A stretch of 64,000 nt of DNA from an uncultured Phaeodactylibacter sp. (GCA_913057245.1 CAJXNH010000003.1:62001-126000); one strand, 5' to 3'; numbered from the stretch's first letter, positions 17,662 through 27,190 are shown. Translations and numbers: made by a program. The notes: generated by a model not told the origin, from the sequence alone.

Positions 17662-18468
17662 TTAACGCGATTGGTGCCGATATACAAGTGAAAAACCATA
17701 CCGGCTGGAAAGCCCGATATTGCGCCCCGCTATAATAAAGGCCAGGTTGCCTGCCAGGCCAAACCCTTTATAAACCGGAACATAGAGCGTGCCCCCCAGC
17801 CGGGTCCAATCTGAGCCTGCGCCACCGGTTACCTGCTGGTCCACGGCGTTGTTGAGGGTATTGTACCATTCCACCCAGCCTTCCACAAAGTAGTAGGCGC
17901 TTCCAAAGCCTGAGCGGACCAGGATTGGTATAGAAGTTTGAAGCGGGGATAAAAACCGAAAATCAGCACCACTCTGCAAATGGAAGAAAAAGCCGTAATT
18001 GGAGTTGTATTGCAGTGCCAGGCGCCCCTGAAACTGCACGGCCCCATAGCCGATCGGCGTATCTACAGTCGTCGGATAAGCGGAAAGGGGCGTGGTAAGC
18101 CCTACTGCGGTAATCGTATTCAGCTTCCCGGCAGAAAATTGCCGTAGCCCATTCCTTATTTTTATAAAAACAGACCCATCCTGAACCCCATTGATATTTT
18201 CGTTTATATAAAGGTAGGGCAGGTTGATGACCACCGAACCATGATCACTCATGCTGTATTCAGCAAAAAGATTGTAACTTATGGTGGTCAGTTCCTGAGC
18301 ACGGGTTTCATCCCCGAAGCGGTACTCATCGAAGTGCTCGTAGCCATAACCGGGCGCGATATCAAGCGTTCCCTTGGGATTCATGAAACCATTAATCATT
18401 CCCTGTCCTGGCAAGAGGAGCGGTAGGAGCGTTAGAGCGGTCAGCAATTTTAGCGTTACGGGCTGCAT
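17662..18468 (-). CDS. Outer-membrane beta-barrel protein of unknown role
   Basis: 268 residues. The N-terminal signal peptide (1 to about 22, LLPLLLPGQG) is followed by alternating aromatic/polar strands to an aromatic C-terminus (GFSLVYRHQSR). This pattern is typical of transporter-like barrels (phenol MetA / YaiO-like). Repeated strands include TTISYNLFAEYSM, GAVQFQGRLALQYNS and AYYFVEGWVEWYN. It is the first gene of a probable operon with the two ATE1-like genes, although a surface barrel and cytosolic transferases are not an obvious functional set. A candidate -7 element lies 15 bp upstream. Confidence 0.65.
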   Translation of the reverse strand: MQPVTLKLLTALTLLPLLLPGQGMINGFMNPKGTLDIAPGYGYEHFDEYRFGDETRAQELTTISYNLFAEYSMSDHGSVVINLPYLYINENINGVQDGSVFIKIRNGLRQFSAGKLNTITAVGLTTPLSAYPTTVDTPIGYGAVQFQGRLALQYNSNYGFFFHLQSGADFRFLSPLQTSIPILVRSGFGSAYYFVEGWVEWYNTLNNAVDQQVTGGAGSDWTRLGGTLYVPVYKGFGLAGNLAFIIAGRNIGLSSRYGFSLVYRHQSR

Positions 18469-18482
18469 ATAGTCGTTTTGGA

Positions 18483-18490
18483 CAAAGGTA
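18483..18490 (-). promoter_or_regulatory. Candidate -7 element for the barrel/ATE1-like operon
   Basis: TACCTTTG on the minus strand (18490-18483), 15 bp before the ATG at 18468. No TTG lies at 19-20 nt. Transcription from it would give an almost leaderless mRNA. Confidence 0.4.
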
Positions 18491-18615
18491 GGGCTCTAAT
18501 GGCATTTTTAGCGTTGTGGTTGCGACAGCTGTTTTATAAATGCTTTAATTTTTGCAGGCGGCTGGCAGTAGACAAACTTTTTCGTTCAGCCACTCAAAAT
18601 AAAGGGCAAAGCGTC

Positions 18616-18623
18616 TATCTTTG
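18616..18623 (+). promoter_or_regulatory. Candidate -7 element for the glycosyltransferase gene
   Basis: TATCTTTG, a perfect match to TAnnTTTG, lies 41 bp before the TTG start at 18665. The -33 region lacks TTG. Confidence 0.5.
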
Positions 18624-18664
18624 TCGCCCAAATCATTACAACACTCATCTCAGAATTACCGACT

Positions 18665-19417
18665 TTGTCTGATAGTTTAGTCATAATTCCAACCTACAAT
18701 GAATGCGAGAATATTCCTCGCATGATCGACACGGTGATGAACCTGGAAAGGGATTTTCACCTGCTTATCGTTGACGATGGCTCGCCGGATGGTACCGCCG
18801 ACCTGGTCCGTGAAAAGCAGGAAGCTTACCCCGGGCGTGTCTTTCTCAAAGAGCGGCAGGGCAAACTAGGCCTGGGTACGGCCTATATCGCTGGGTTTAA
18901 GTGGGGGCTGGAGCGCGACTATGCGTTTATTTTTGAAATGGATGCCGACTTTTCTCACAACCCTAACGATTTGCTCCGGTTATACGACGCTTGTGCCCAG
19001 CCCGGGGCAGGCATGAGCGTAGGATCCCGTTATGTAAAGGGCGGAAAGCTGGAAAATTGGCCCATCGACCGTATCGCACTTTCCTATGGTGCCTCCCTCT
19101 ACGTCAAGTTCATCACCTTTATGCCGGTCAATGACCCAACTGCAGGCTTCGTTTGCTACCGTCGGGAAGTCCTGGAAGCGATGGACCTGGATAAAATCCG
19201 CTTTGTAGGCTATGCCTTCCAAATCGAAATGAAATTTGCAACTTACCAGATGGGATATAAGATCATCGAGGTGCCTATCACTTTTACCGATCGGGTAGAG
19301 GGGACTTCAAAGATGTCCTCAGGCATTATAAAGGAGGCTGTTTTCGGCGTACTGCAAATGCGAATGCGCGGCTTTTTCAGCAAGTACCGCGTAGGGCCCA
19401 CGCCTTCGAAAAACTAA
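18665..19417 (+). CDS. Polyprenol-phosphate mannosyltransferase-like GT2 glycosyltransferase
   Basis: 250 residues, membrane-associated GT-A enzyme of the dolichol-phosphate mannose synthase type. It has IIPTYNECENI at the start, LLIVDDGSPDGTAD for nucleotide binding, the metal motif MDADFSHNP, SRYVKGG and the acceptor motif IPITFTDR (as VPITFTDRVEGTSKMS). There is no C-terminal transmembrane helix, so it matches the short DPM1-like class. It transfers mannose (or a related sugar) from a GDP-sugar to polyprenyl phosphate for surface glycan or protein O-glycosylation. The start is TTG 18665, directly before the conserved SDSLVIIPTYN; no ATG fits. Confidence 0.85.
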   Translation: MSDSLVIIPTYNECENIPRMIDTVMNLERDFHLLIVDDGSPDGTADLVREKQEAYPGRVFLKERQGKLGLGTAYIAGFKWGLERDYAFIFEMDADFSHNPNDLLRLYDACAQPGAGMSVGSRYVKGGKLENWPIDRIALSYGASLYVKFITFMPVNDPTAGFVCYRREVLEAMDLDKIRFVGYAFQIEMKFATYQMGYKIIEVPITFTDRVEGTSKMSSGIIKEAVFGVLQMRMRGFFSKYRVGPTPSKN

Positions 19418-19418
19418 A

Positions 19419-19673
19419 TTATTTCTTTCCTGTACTTTTTCCCTTTTCCCCATTCAAACGGCGCAACACCTTGGTTTTGTTGGGACGGTTAATTTTGGCA
19501 TGGTAGTGACCTGTCTCCTTGCCTAAACCTTTCTGGTACTCATTTAAAATTTTCCGAACATTAAAAACCTGACTATATAAAAACACAGAACGACAATTAG
19601 CTAAATCAGATTTTAGCTGTTGTGCAGCGTCATCTGCGAGTTGCAAATACCCTTCCGCCAATGAAGCTTTCAC
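19419..19673 (-). CDS. Small basic protein of unknown function (doubtful)
   Basis: 84 residues, Lys/Arg-rich in its second half (HAKINRPNKTKVLRRLN). There is no signal peptide and no family I recognise. It fits exactly between the stop of the glycosyltransferase and the holA promoter region and is divergent from holA. That is the only argument in favour. Without it, 19418-19716 would be an empty gap. Confidence 0.35.
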   Translation of the reverse strand: MKASLAEGYLQLADDAAQQLKSDLANCRSVFLYSQVFNVRKILNEYQKGLGKETGHYHAKINRPNKTKVLRRLNGEKGKSTGKK

Positions 19674-19716
19674 AGTATTTACGTATTATTGCCCTAAACC
19701 TGTAACCGGCTACATT

Positions 19717-20724
19717 TTGGACTTTCAGCAAATTCTACATGACCTGCGGGAGAAAAAATTCCGCCCCATCTACTTTCTGCACGGAAAGGAGCCCTACTTT
19801 ATTGATTCCATTTCTTCTTATATTGAAAAAAATGCCCTTTCGGAAGCCGAGCAGTCCTTCAATCAAACGGTCTTTTATGGGAAGGATGTGGACCATATGG
19901 CTATCGTAGACACCGCCCGCCGCTTCCCGATGATGGCTTCTCATCAAGTGGTATTGCTGAAGGAAGCGCAGGACATGCGGACGCTTTCCAACCTGCTTTC
20001 CTATGTGGAAAAGCCTATGGAGTCTACCATACTGGTCATTTGCCACAAGCACAAAAAGCTCAACCTTAATTCAAAGTTTGGCAAAGCGCTCAAGAAAAAC
20101 GCGCTGATCTTCGAGTCCAAGCCCCTGTACGACAATCAGGTGCCGGGCTGGATCAGCAACTACCTCAAAAACCACAAGCTGACCATTACCCCCAAAGCCG
20201 GCGAACTAATTGCGGAAAACCTGGGCACAGATTTGTCAAAAATTGCCAATGAGCTGGACAAACTTGCGCTAAATCTCCCACCGGGTACACAGGTCGACGA
20301 CGCAGCGGTGGAGCAACACATTGGGATTAGCAAAGACTTCAATGTATTCGAGCTGCAACGGGCCATTGGGCTACGCGATCCGCTCAAGGCGCAGCGTATC
20401 GTCAACTACTTTTCTGCCAATCCAAAGAAAGGGCCAATGCCCATGCTTGTGGGGTCCCTTTATAACTACTTTAGCAAGATCTACTTATTCCACGCCGCGA
20501 AAAATTTGCCGGAAAAGGAATTATTGAGTACTTTGCAGCTGCGTTCGAGCTTCTTCCTAAAAGAATATCGGGCAGCAGCACGCAACTATCCCCGCTCCAA
20601 GACTGAGCAAGTCATTACCCTCCTGAAAGAATTCGATCTGAAGTCCAAAGGCGTTGGCTACAACAACACCGGCAAGCCCGAAGGCGAGCTGATGAAGGAA
20701 ATGGTCTGGCGCATCATGCACTGA
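19717..20724 (+). CDS. holA: DNA polymerase III subunit delta
   Basis: 335 residues, the clamp-loader wrench subunit that opens the beta clamp. The N-terminus IYFLHGKEPYFIDSI is the degenerate AAA+ P-loop region typical of delta. Further blocks are QVVLLKEAQDM, the helical-bundle start ITPKAGELIAENLGTDLSKIANELDKL, and KDFNVFELQRAIG. The best start is TTG 19717 (MDFQQILHDLREKKF), giving the standard family N-terminus. It acts in the replisome with gamma/tau and delta-prime, which are not in this window. Confidence 0.92.
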   Translation: MDFQQILHDLREKKFRPIYFLHGKEPYFIDSISSYIEKNALSEAEQSFNQTVFYGKDVDHMAIVDTARRFPMMASHQVVLLKEAQDMRTLSNLLSYVEKPMESTILVICHKHKKLNLNSKFGKALKKNALIFESKPLYDNQVPGWISNYLKNHKLTITPKAGELIAENLGTDLSKIANELDKLALNLPPGTQVDDAAVEQHIGISKDFNVFELQRAIGLRDPLKAQRIVNYFSANPKKGPMPMLVGSLYNYFSKIYLFHAAKNLPEKELLSTLQLRSSFFLKEYRAAARNYPRSKTEQVITLLKEFDLKSKGVGYNNTGKPEGELMKEMVWRIMH

Positions 20725-20837
20725 TACCTTATCGTAAACACCCCCATTTTTGAATCTATTGCATCACCTCCGCACCAACCTGCCATAGGGTAAGGGGGGG
20801 GCTGGTAATGTATAATCCTGATATCAAACCATAACCA

Positions 20838-23800
20838 ATGAAGATGAGGTTTTTTACGATTTTGAGCCTGCTTTTTCTAAACAGTGCCCTGTATGCACAA
20901 GCACCGTACACCGTGATCGGATCACTTGATTCCACCTTTACGCCCGTAGAGCTGATCGAAGATGTATGCCTGGGAGAAGGCATTGAAGTCACGAATATCG
21001 AATTTGAGGGGGTAAGCCCGGCAGTGGGCCGTTTTTTTGGTGGCAGTGACATTATCGGACTGGATCAGGGCTTCCTCATGACGACCGGACTGGCACAATC
21101 TTCCGGCAACTTTGGCGGGGCTGACCTGGCTAGTTTTGGAGACGCTTCCTTCATCAACAACAGTAATGCCTTTACCGAAGAGATTGCCACTATTTCCAAC
21201 AACAGCACCATTAGGGATGTCGCTATCTTCCGGATCAACTTTGTCCCCACTGGCGATACCCTCATGTTCCGTTACGTGTTTGCTTCTGATGAGTACCCCA
21301 ACTTTGTATGCAGCAATTTCAATGATGTATTTGGTTTCTTCCTGGAGGGCACAGACCCGGAGACCGGAGATCCTTCGATTCGCAACCTCGCCCAGATTCC
21401 AGGTACGGAACTGCCCGTATCCATCAACAGTATTAATAATGGTGTGCCGGGCGGTTATCCCGGCAGCCACCCGGCCTGGTGCTCCGAAGAATTCAATGGT
21501 TCACTTGATTATGCCAGCCTGTTCAATCAGGTGCCGCCCTTCGTGGCGCCCACCTACAACGGCTTTACGGATGTACTTCTGGCCAAAGCTGATGTGGTGC
21601 CCTGTCAGGAATACCAAATGACCCTCGTTATTGCCGATGTGGGGGATGCCTGGTGGGACTCCGGCATCTACTTTGAGGCGAATAGCTTTTGTTCCTTTTC
21701 CGGCAGCCATGGTACTACAGAGCGTTTGACGGTTACCGAAGACTGCGCGCCTCAGGAGCTGGAGGTCGACCTCAGCCTCTTCCCGGAAACGGAATATCCG
21801 CTGACTTACACCATTACTGGTGGTGCAGCAACCGGTATCGACTTTGCCGGAATTCCACTCACGGGTACCATTGATGCCATTGCGGAAGCCTGGCTATTGC
21901 CTGTTGAAATCACAGCAGACAGCCTGGCTCTGGGAGCCGATACCCTGAGCATCGAAATTAAAGGAGCGACCTGCCGCGAGAAAGTCTTTGAACTCACGAT
22001 TCTGGACCCTCTCCTGATAGAAGGACCCTCTGATGCGGCAGCTTGTGCCGGAGACCCTGTGACCCTTACGGCAACCCAGGACTCTACTTTGTTGGCCGAT
22101 TTTAATTTTTCCTGGAGTAATGGCATGGCCGGAGCCTCCATCGAAGTGAACCCTCCAACCACCACCACTTACACGCTTACTTACGGTAATGCTGCGGGTA
22201 CTTGTACGCAGGATTATACCGTATTCGTGACGCCGCTGGAATCTGAAATGACGGTCAGCATCAACGAAGGGCAGTCCTATCTCTTCGCCAATCAAACCCT
22301 GACTGCCGCGGGCACTTATGAAGCAGCCTTTACCGCTGCTAACGGATGCGACAGCCTGGTGCAGCTTACGTTACTGGTGAAACCGATAGCTGAAGTGCTG
22401 ACCGATTCCATAGCGATAGGACAGGAAGGTGCCCTCTGTGTGAATACGGATTTATTCCAGGCCATTGAGAATTTCACGGAAACCTGCGGCAATATCCAAA
22501 CCGCCATACTTCAGACTGATCCTGTTACAGCATGTGCCGCTTATACCGGCGTACAAACCGGACAGGACACCCTTTGCCTGCTGGCCTGCGGCAATACCGG
22601 TCTTTGCGACACCACTTACCTGGTCCTGAGCGTCTTTACGAATTTGCTGGACGCAGTAGACGACTATGATACCACCGCTTACAATGAAAGCAAAATCATA
22701 GAGGTGCTCAGCAACGACTGGATCAGCAGCACCACGCTTACCGATCAGTACCTCGTTACTCTTCCGGAGACCGGCACCGTTACACTGAACCCGGATGGAA
22801 GCATTCTCTACGAACCCGATCTAAGCACCTGCGCGCAGGAAGAGTCCTTCAGTTACGCGATCTGTAATGACATTGGCTGTGATACGGCTACCGTTTTCCT
22901 CTTTCTGGACGAAACCGAAGAGCAGTGCGGCCTCGTCTGGCCCGGCGATGTAGGCAACGACGGCATTGTCAATCAAATCGACCAATGGGCGATCGGACTG
23001 GCTTATGGCCGTGAGGGTATCATGCGGGCGAATGCGACAATCGACTGGGTAGGGCAATATGCGCTCAACTGGCCAAGCACCATCACCTTTGCCTACGAAT
23101 TCAACGCCAAATATGGCGATTGCAATGGGGATGGTTTCATTACGGCAGATGATATGGAAGCGATTGAGCAAAACTGGGGGCTTACACATCCGTTAGCGCC
23201 AGTTGTCCCTTTCAGTTTCCCCGAAAAGGAGCAGCTTAAATCACTGGGGCCGGTAGCCGAAGCGGGCGGAGAGTATCGCATTCCGGTCTACCTGGGCGAA
23301 ACGAGCCAGCCGGTTAAGGATGCTTATGGCTTGTCCTTTACCCTCCGCTTTGAGCCGGGCACGCTTGCTAGTGTGGATTTTGAAGCGCAGGAAGGCCCCT
23401 TCTACACAGCACAAAGCCCGTTGCTGAAACTGGTCAAAGTAGAAGACGATAAAGCCATCGTCTCTATCGTCCGGACCAATCAGGAAGGCGTCGAACTCAC
23501 TGGCTATATCGGTGATTTATGGACCGATAGCCCCGACTTCACGATTTCCGATTGGATTTTCCTGCAGTCCGATGGAGATATCTTTGCCTTACCGGGCGAA
23601 GTGGCACCGGCTGCGATTACAGGCACACATCAGGCCAGTCTTTCCAATGCGCTGGCACTGAGGGCTTATCCGGTACCCGCTCAGGGGGAGATCTTTGTGG
23701 AAGTCAATGAAGCGGCTACGGCTACCATCTTCAATACCAGCGGGCAACTGATTTGGAGCGGCGCGCTACAGAAAGGCGTGCAAAGGCTATCTGTTGCAGA

Positions 23801-23879
23801 ATGGCAGCCGGGCATTTATCTGCTGCGCGCAGAAGGGAAGGAAAACGTGGCATACACCCGGATTTTGGTCAATCGCTAA
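20838..23879 (+). CDS. Modular T9SS-secreted protein: choice-of-anchor L, Ig-like, dockerin-like and cohesin-like domains
   Basis: 1013 residues with a signal peptide (1-21, ALYAQ). Residues about 35-285 are a choice-of-anchor L domain (FGGSDIIGLDQGFLMTTG, FRYVFASDEYPNFVCSNFNDVFGFFLEG). Beta-sandwich/PKD-like segments fill about 295-520, and a cadherin-like tandem region follows near 615-690 (LDAVDDYDTTAYNESKI). A dockerin-like pair of calcium loops is at about 695-790 (DVGNDGIVNQID, DCNGDGFITADD). A cohesin-like beta domain is at about 805-925 (YRIPVYLGETSQPVKDAYGLSFTL), ending in a T9SS sorting domain. Such proteins are surface adhesins or scaffolds; the ligand is unknown. Its TAA stop overlaps the TAG of the convergent sulfatase-like gene. 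Confidence 0.85.
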   Translation: MKMRFFTILSLLFLNSALYAQAPYTVIGSLDSTFTPVELIEDVCLGEGIEVTNIEFEGVSPAVGRFFGGSDIIGLDQGFLMTTGLAQSSGNFGGADLASFGDASFINNSNAFTEEIATISNNSTIRDVAIFRINFVPTGDTLMFRYVFASDEYPNFVCSNFNDVFGFFLEGTDPETGDPSIRNLAQIPGTELPVSINSINNGVPGGYPGSHPAWCSEEFNGSLDYASLFNQVPPFVAPTYNGFTDVLLAKADVVPCQEYQMTLVIADVGDAWWDSGIYFEANSFCSFSGSHGTTERLTVTEDCAPQELEVDLSLFPETEYPLTYTITGGAATGIDFAGIPLTGTIDAIAEAWLLPVEITADSLALGADTLSIEIKGATCREKVFELTILDPLLIEGPSDAAACAGDPVTLTATQDSTLLADFNFSWSNGMAGASIEVNPPTTTTYTLTYGNAAGTCTQDYTVFVTPLESEMTVSINEGQSYLFANQTLTAAGTYEAAFTAANGCDSLVQLTLLVKPIAEVLTDSIAIGQEGALCVNTDLFQAIENFTETCGNIQTAILQTDPVTACAAYTGVQTGQDTLCLLACGNTGLCDTTYLVLSVFTNLLDAVDDYDTTAYNESKIIEVLSNDWISSTTLTDQYLVTLPETGTVTLNPDGSILYEPDLSTCAQEESFSYAICNDIGCDTATVFLFLDETEEQCGLVWPGDVGNDGIVNQIDQWAIGLAYGREGIMRANATIDWVGQYALNWPSTITFAYEFNAKYGDCNGDGFITADDMEAIEQNWGLTHPLAPVVPFSFPEKEQLKSLGPVAEAGGEYRIPVYLGETSQPVKDAYGLSFTLRFEPGTLASVDFEAQEGPFYTAQSPLLKLVKVEDDKAIVSIVRTNQEGVELTGYIGDLWTDSPDFTISDWIFLQSDGDIFALPGEVAPAAITGTHQASLSNALALRAYPVPAQGEIFVEVNEAATATIFNTSGQLIWSGALQKGVQRLSVAEWQPGIYLLRAEGKENVAYTRILVNR

Positions 23880-25006
23880 TTGACCGTAGATAGGGTGTAC
23901 TTCCTGTGGGAAATGTACCGCAGGCTGTCCATCAACACGGAATCTGAGGGGAGCTGTTCTGTCTGTAAACCATTCAGGCGGAACAGTTCTCTCTTGCCTT
24001 CAAACTCAGTGAGGTAAAGCAGGTTTGGGGTGTATAAAGAATGATACTTGAGGCTACTGCTACGCCCGTAATCAGCATATTTTATTTCTCCAAAGTCACC
24101 ATCCAAAATCTGTTGTACCGAAGGCGCATTACAGGCGTGCGTTTGCTGTCCATCCACAAAGCAGCGCTCCACAAGGGTAGGGAAGAGGGTGCGCAATTCC
24201 GTCAGTTGGGGTACGCGGCGGCTACTATCCTGCTTAAAATCATAGTAAAGGAAAGGCACCTTGACGTATTGTGGCTTGAAGTATTCCCGTTCCAAGTCTT
24301 TCGGGCTAATGCCCATCGGGTTTACGCCCAGCAAAATGACGATGGTATTACTGGCTTCCTGAATGTCCATCAGATGGTCCAGCAAGCGGCCCACTTCCCT
24401 GTCCACTTCCGTTAGAGCGTCCTGAAAAGCCATCTGATTGCTGTCTTGCAAAATGGCTCCCATTTGGTAGTGGGCATTGATGAAAAACGGGTCGCCTTCG
24501 TATTTTGACCATAGACTGAATACCTGGGCTGTAACACCAGCGTTTCCGGTAGCATTTGATGCTTCCAATTCGACTTTATCGGCAAAGTGGGCTACCCTGA
24601 TCGGATCGTAGGCCGATTTATCCCGAGGTTTAAGCCCCGGAAAGGCAATGCGGTAGTCGCCGGATTCCAATCCCGGGAATATTGAATTCAGGTAGGGCCC
24701 TTCTCCGGGAATGGTCCCAAAAAGATTGGGGTACCAACCCGTGAAAATACTCGTAAGTGCTTCCTCCGCTAAGGGGTGTTGCGCCAGCGCATCCTCAAAA
24801 ACAAGGGCCCGCATCGCCAGCCGGTCGATATTTGGGGCATGGAAGACGGTATCGCCGTAACAAGGCAGGGCGCGGCTCAGTCCTTCTACTGAGATCAGCA
24901 ACACATTGGGCGGATTGTACTTCCAGTTGCGCAGCTTGTTACAGCTGAAAAGCACCGAAAGCAGCAGCAGCGGCCAGAGGAGTCGGTAGTGGATTTGACG
25001 TTTCAT
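23876..25006 (-). CDS. Degenerate sulfatase-like lipoprotein (alkaline-phosphatase superfamily fold, active site lost)
   Basis: 376 residues. The lipobox LLSVLFSC puts the lipidated Cys at 22. The fold is recognisable: NPPNVLLISVEGLSRALPCYGDTVFHAPNIDRLA mirrors sulfatase N-termini, where the family has the metal-binding D-D. Here it is V-E. The modified Cys/Ser motif (C/S-x-P-S-R) is replaced by HPLAEEALTSIFTG (75-90), and the later metal motif (D-H-G) reads GVNPMG. All key catalytic positions are therefore gone, and I expect a binding or structural role. It is the second gene of an operon, 21 bp after the 710-residue unknown. An FGE gene is divergent from that operon. Confidence 0.7.
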   Translation of the reverse strand: MKRQIHYRLLWPLLLLSVLFSCNKLRNWKYNPPNVLLISVEGLSRALPCYGDTVFHAPNIDRLAMRALVFEDALAQHPLAEEALTSIFTGWYPNLFGTIPGEGPYLNSIFPGLESGDYRIAFPGLKPRDKSAYDPIRVAHFADKVELEASNATGNAGVTAQVFSLWSKYEGDPFFINAHYQMGAILQDSNQMAFQDALTEVDREVGRLLDHLMDIQEASNTIVILLGVNPMGISPKDLEREYFKPQYVKVPFLYYDFKQDSSRRVPQLTELRTLFPTLVERCFVDGQQTHACNAPSVQQILDGDFGEIKYADYGRSSSLKYHSLYTPNLLYLTEFEGKRELFRLNGLQTEQLPSDSVLMDSLRYISHRKYTLSTVN

Positions 25007-25027
25007 AGTACAAAGAAAACCATTTCT

Positions 25028-27160
25028 TTACAATCGTACCCGTATGCCCGGACCGAACAGCAAGAACCACTTCTGTTCCGACAGGAAGTAACCCCCGCCG
25101 GCAAACAGCGGGAAGGATAACCGGCTGGAATACTTGGTCTTGATGGGGTAGAGGCTGGCCAGTGCCACAAGCCCCACGTCCCGGCTGGTATTGTTCTCGC
25201 TGAAGTTGAACGCATTGAAAGCCAGGAAGCCCGCACCGAATTTATAAGGCTTAGGGGCATTGATTTTTTTATCCTTGTAAAAGCTGAACTGGGCAATCAT
25301 CGCCATGCTGATGCCTCCGAGGTTGCCAAAACCTGGTTCATTCAGCCTTTTGATGACCAAACCTGCCGGGAAAGAGACATCAATATCAAAACTACTGCTC
25401 CGGTAGAGCACAAACTCAGAAGTATGGCTGTAGCCCTTGCCACGACCGTAGTGGTCTTCATCATGGCGGATCGTCACCCGGATCGTGGACCAAAGGTCGA
25501 GCGTATAGATTTTTTTTCGCAGGAATTTATTGAGGCTCATATCGAAAGTCTGGCACTGCTGATCCTTGTAAAAGCCTGCCCGGGGCGATTTTACTGAAGG
25601 GCAGACCACAAAGCCCGGCAGTTCCCGCTGATCCACGAGTTGATTGCGCTGATCTCTTATTTCCACTTCCACTTTGAGGTGCTGTGGCCCATGCAGCATA
25701 CCGCTGTCGATGCGCCCGGGATGAAAGGACAGCAAAATATCATCCATATTTTCCTCCACAAACAGGAGCCTGTCAGCAGCGTTGAGCCCTACCTCCTCAT
25801 CGCCGTAGCGAAGCGTTATGAAGTCCAGAGCCCGGGGCCGATCGTACTCCTTAATTTGAAGTGCCCGCCCGGTGGCTTGATCCTGATTGAAAATCTGAAC
25901 TTGCTGCTGAATGATATCCAGCGGGATCCGTGCCCAGAAAACCTGTACCTCCGCAGTGCTCGCAATGGTGTCCTGCTCTACTTGCCTCAGCCCTTCAAAC
26001 CTGAAACTGCCGCGGTTGAGTTCCTGCCCTTCTATACGGATGCCAACGCGCTCTCCGGGATAAACCTGATTGCCAGGCTTCCAGCTTTCCCCCTCCCGCT
26101 GCAGGCTGATCCGGTCAATCTTCATTTCGGGCATGATATCCATATTGGTGATAAACCGGGCATAATCCCCATCTTTGATATACAGGTACCCCTTGTTGCG
26201 GCGGTGATAGTCGTACAGGCGCAGCCAGCAAAGCAGCTTCCCGTTGCCGAGAATACTGCGGGTAAACAGTTCCGCGACCAATGCCCCACCCGGCGGTTCC
26301 TGGGCTTCCAACCGATAGGTTTTTTCCAGCTCTAACCCGGCGTCATAATCCATTTCCACTTCGATACCCTTGCCGCGGTTATCGTCACTTAGCACAAATT
26401 GGCCGGGACGGACCTTCAGAAAGCCCAGCTTAGCCGGTTTGACTGTAAAGTCCCGCTCTAAAGACGGCAGCGCATAATGGGGCTCCCGCAACGAATCCAG
26501 GTAAGGCTTTCGAGTCTCGAAAGTAGCGCTTAGTAACCGCATCCCCACGGCATCCGGAAGCAGGTGGAGCAGCAACTTACCATCCCTTTTAGTGAGCCGG
26601 TATGGAATTTCACCTTCTTTGGACCAGTTGGGCTGCTCCCGGATATTATCCAGGTTATTGGTCTGCAGCTCGAATAACCGCTCCTCCCCGATAAAGAGCT
26701 CCTCTACCGGCGATTGAAAGCTGACCTGCGTACGTGTCCAGGGAAAAAGCCGGAACTCCAGTAAGTAGGGTTGCCGGGCGTAAATAGAGGTGACCTCCAG
26801 GGGGAGTTGCAGAAAGTCTAAATCGGTAATAGACTTAAAGCGTACTTTGAATCTGTAGTAATCTTCATTCACGAGCCGGATGCTGTCCACCAGTTCGAAA
26901 TCACCCGATGGCAGTAAGGTTACATTTTCGATTACGCTGCGCCCAATAGGAAAGAAGCGGAACTCTGCAACCGGAGTTTCTTCCCGGTATTGAAAGCTGA
27001 GGTAGGACTCGCCCTGCCATTCCAACTGATGCTCCGTCCAGCGGAAAACAGAAGTATCAATCCGCATTTCCACTTCTTTAAAGAACCGGAGGTCAGGCAT
27101 CTGGGCGTACAGCCCCATGGTCATCCATAAAAGGACAAATAGGAATAGGTGCCGCTGCAT
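25028..27160 (-). CDS. Large exported protein of unknown function with possible C-terminal barrel
   Basis: 710 residues. The signal peptide ends near LYAQ (about 20). I recognise no named domain. The N-terminal 550 residues are beta-rich with repeated short domains (GQFVLSDDNRGKGIEVEMDY, GNGKLLCWLRLYDYHRRNKGYLYI). From about 600 the sequence becomes barrel-like (SFDIDVSFPAGLVIKRL, SMAMIAQFSFYKDKK, GAGFLAFNAFNF, FAGGGYFLSEQKWFLLFGPGIRVRL), ending in an aromatic-rich strand pair. It may be an outer-membrane protein with a large periplasmic part. It starts the operon with the sulfatase-like lipoprotein and is divergent from the FGE gene. Confidence 0.65.
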   Translation of the reverse strand: MQRHLFLFVLLWMTMGLYAQMPDLRFFKEVEMRIDTSVFRWTEHQLEWQGESYLSFQYREETPVAEFRFFPIGRSVIENVTLLPSGDFELVDSIRLVNEDYYRFKVRFKSITDLDFLQLPLEVTSIYARQPYLLEFRLFPWTRTQVSFQSPVEELFIGEERLFELQTNNLDNIREQPNWSKEGEIPYRLTKRDGKLLLHLLPDAVGMRLLSATFETRKPYLDSLREPHYALPSLERDFTVKPAKLGFLKVRPGQFVLSDDNRGKGIEVEMDYDAGLELEKTYRLEAQEPPGGALVAELFTRSILGNGKLLCWLRLYDYHRRNKGYLYIKDGDYARFITNMDIMPEMKIDRISLQREGESWKPGNQVYPGERVGIRIEGQELNRGSFRFEGLRQVEQDTIASTAEVQVFWARIPLDIIQQQVQIFNQDQATGRALQIKEYDRPRALDFITLRYGDEEVGLNAADRLLFVEENMDDILLSFHPGRIDSGMLHGPQHLKVEVEIRDQRNQLVDQRELPGFVVCPSVKSPRAGFYKDQQCQTFDMSLNKFLRKKIYTLDLWSTIRVTIRHDEDHYGRGKGYSHTSEFVLYRSSSFDIDVSFPAGLVIKRLNEPGFGNLGGISMAMIAQFSFYKDKKINAPKPYKFGAGFLAFNAFNFSENNTSRDVGLVALASLYPIKTKYSSRLSFPLFAGGGYFLSEQKWFLLFGPGIRVRL

Positions 27161-27182
27161 CGCTGGTTTTGTTTTTGTTTGC

Positions 27183-27190
27183 TACTTTTG
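27183..27190 (+). promoter_or_regulatory. Candidate -7 element for the FGE gene
   Basis: TACTTTTG fits TAnnTTTG and lies 66 bp before the ATG at 27256 in the 95-bp divergent gap. No properly spaced TTG is visible. Confidence 0.35.

Noticed and set aside
19711-19720. TACATTTTGG as a -7 element for holA
   Set aside because: It has one base too many for TAnnTTTG and contains the TTG used as the start codon.
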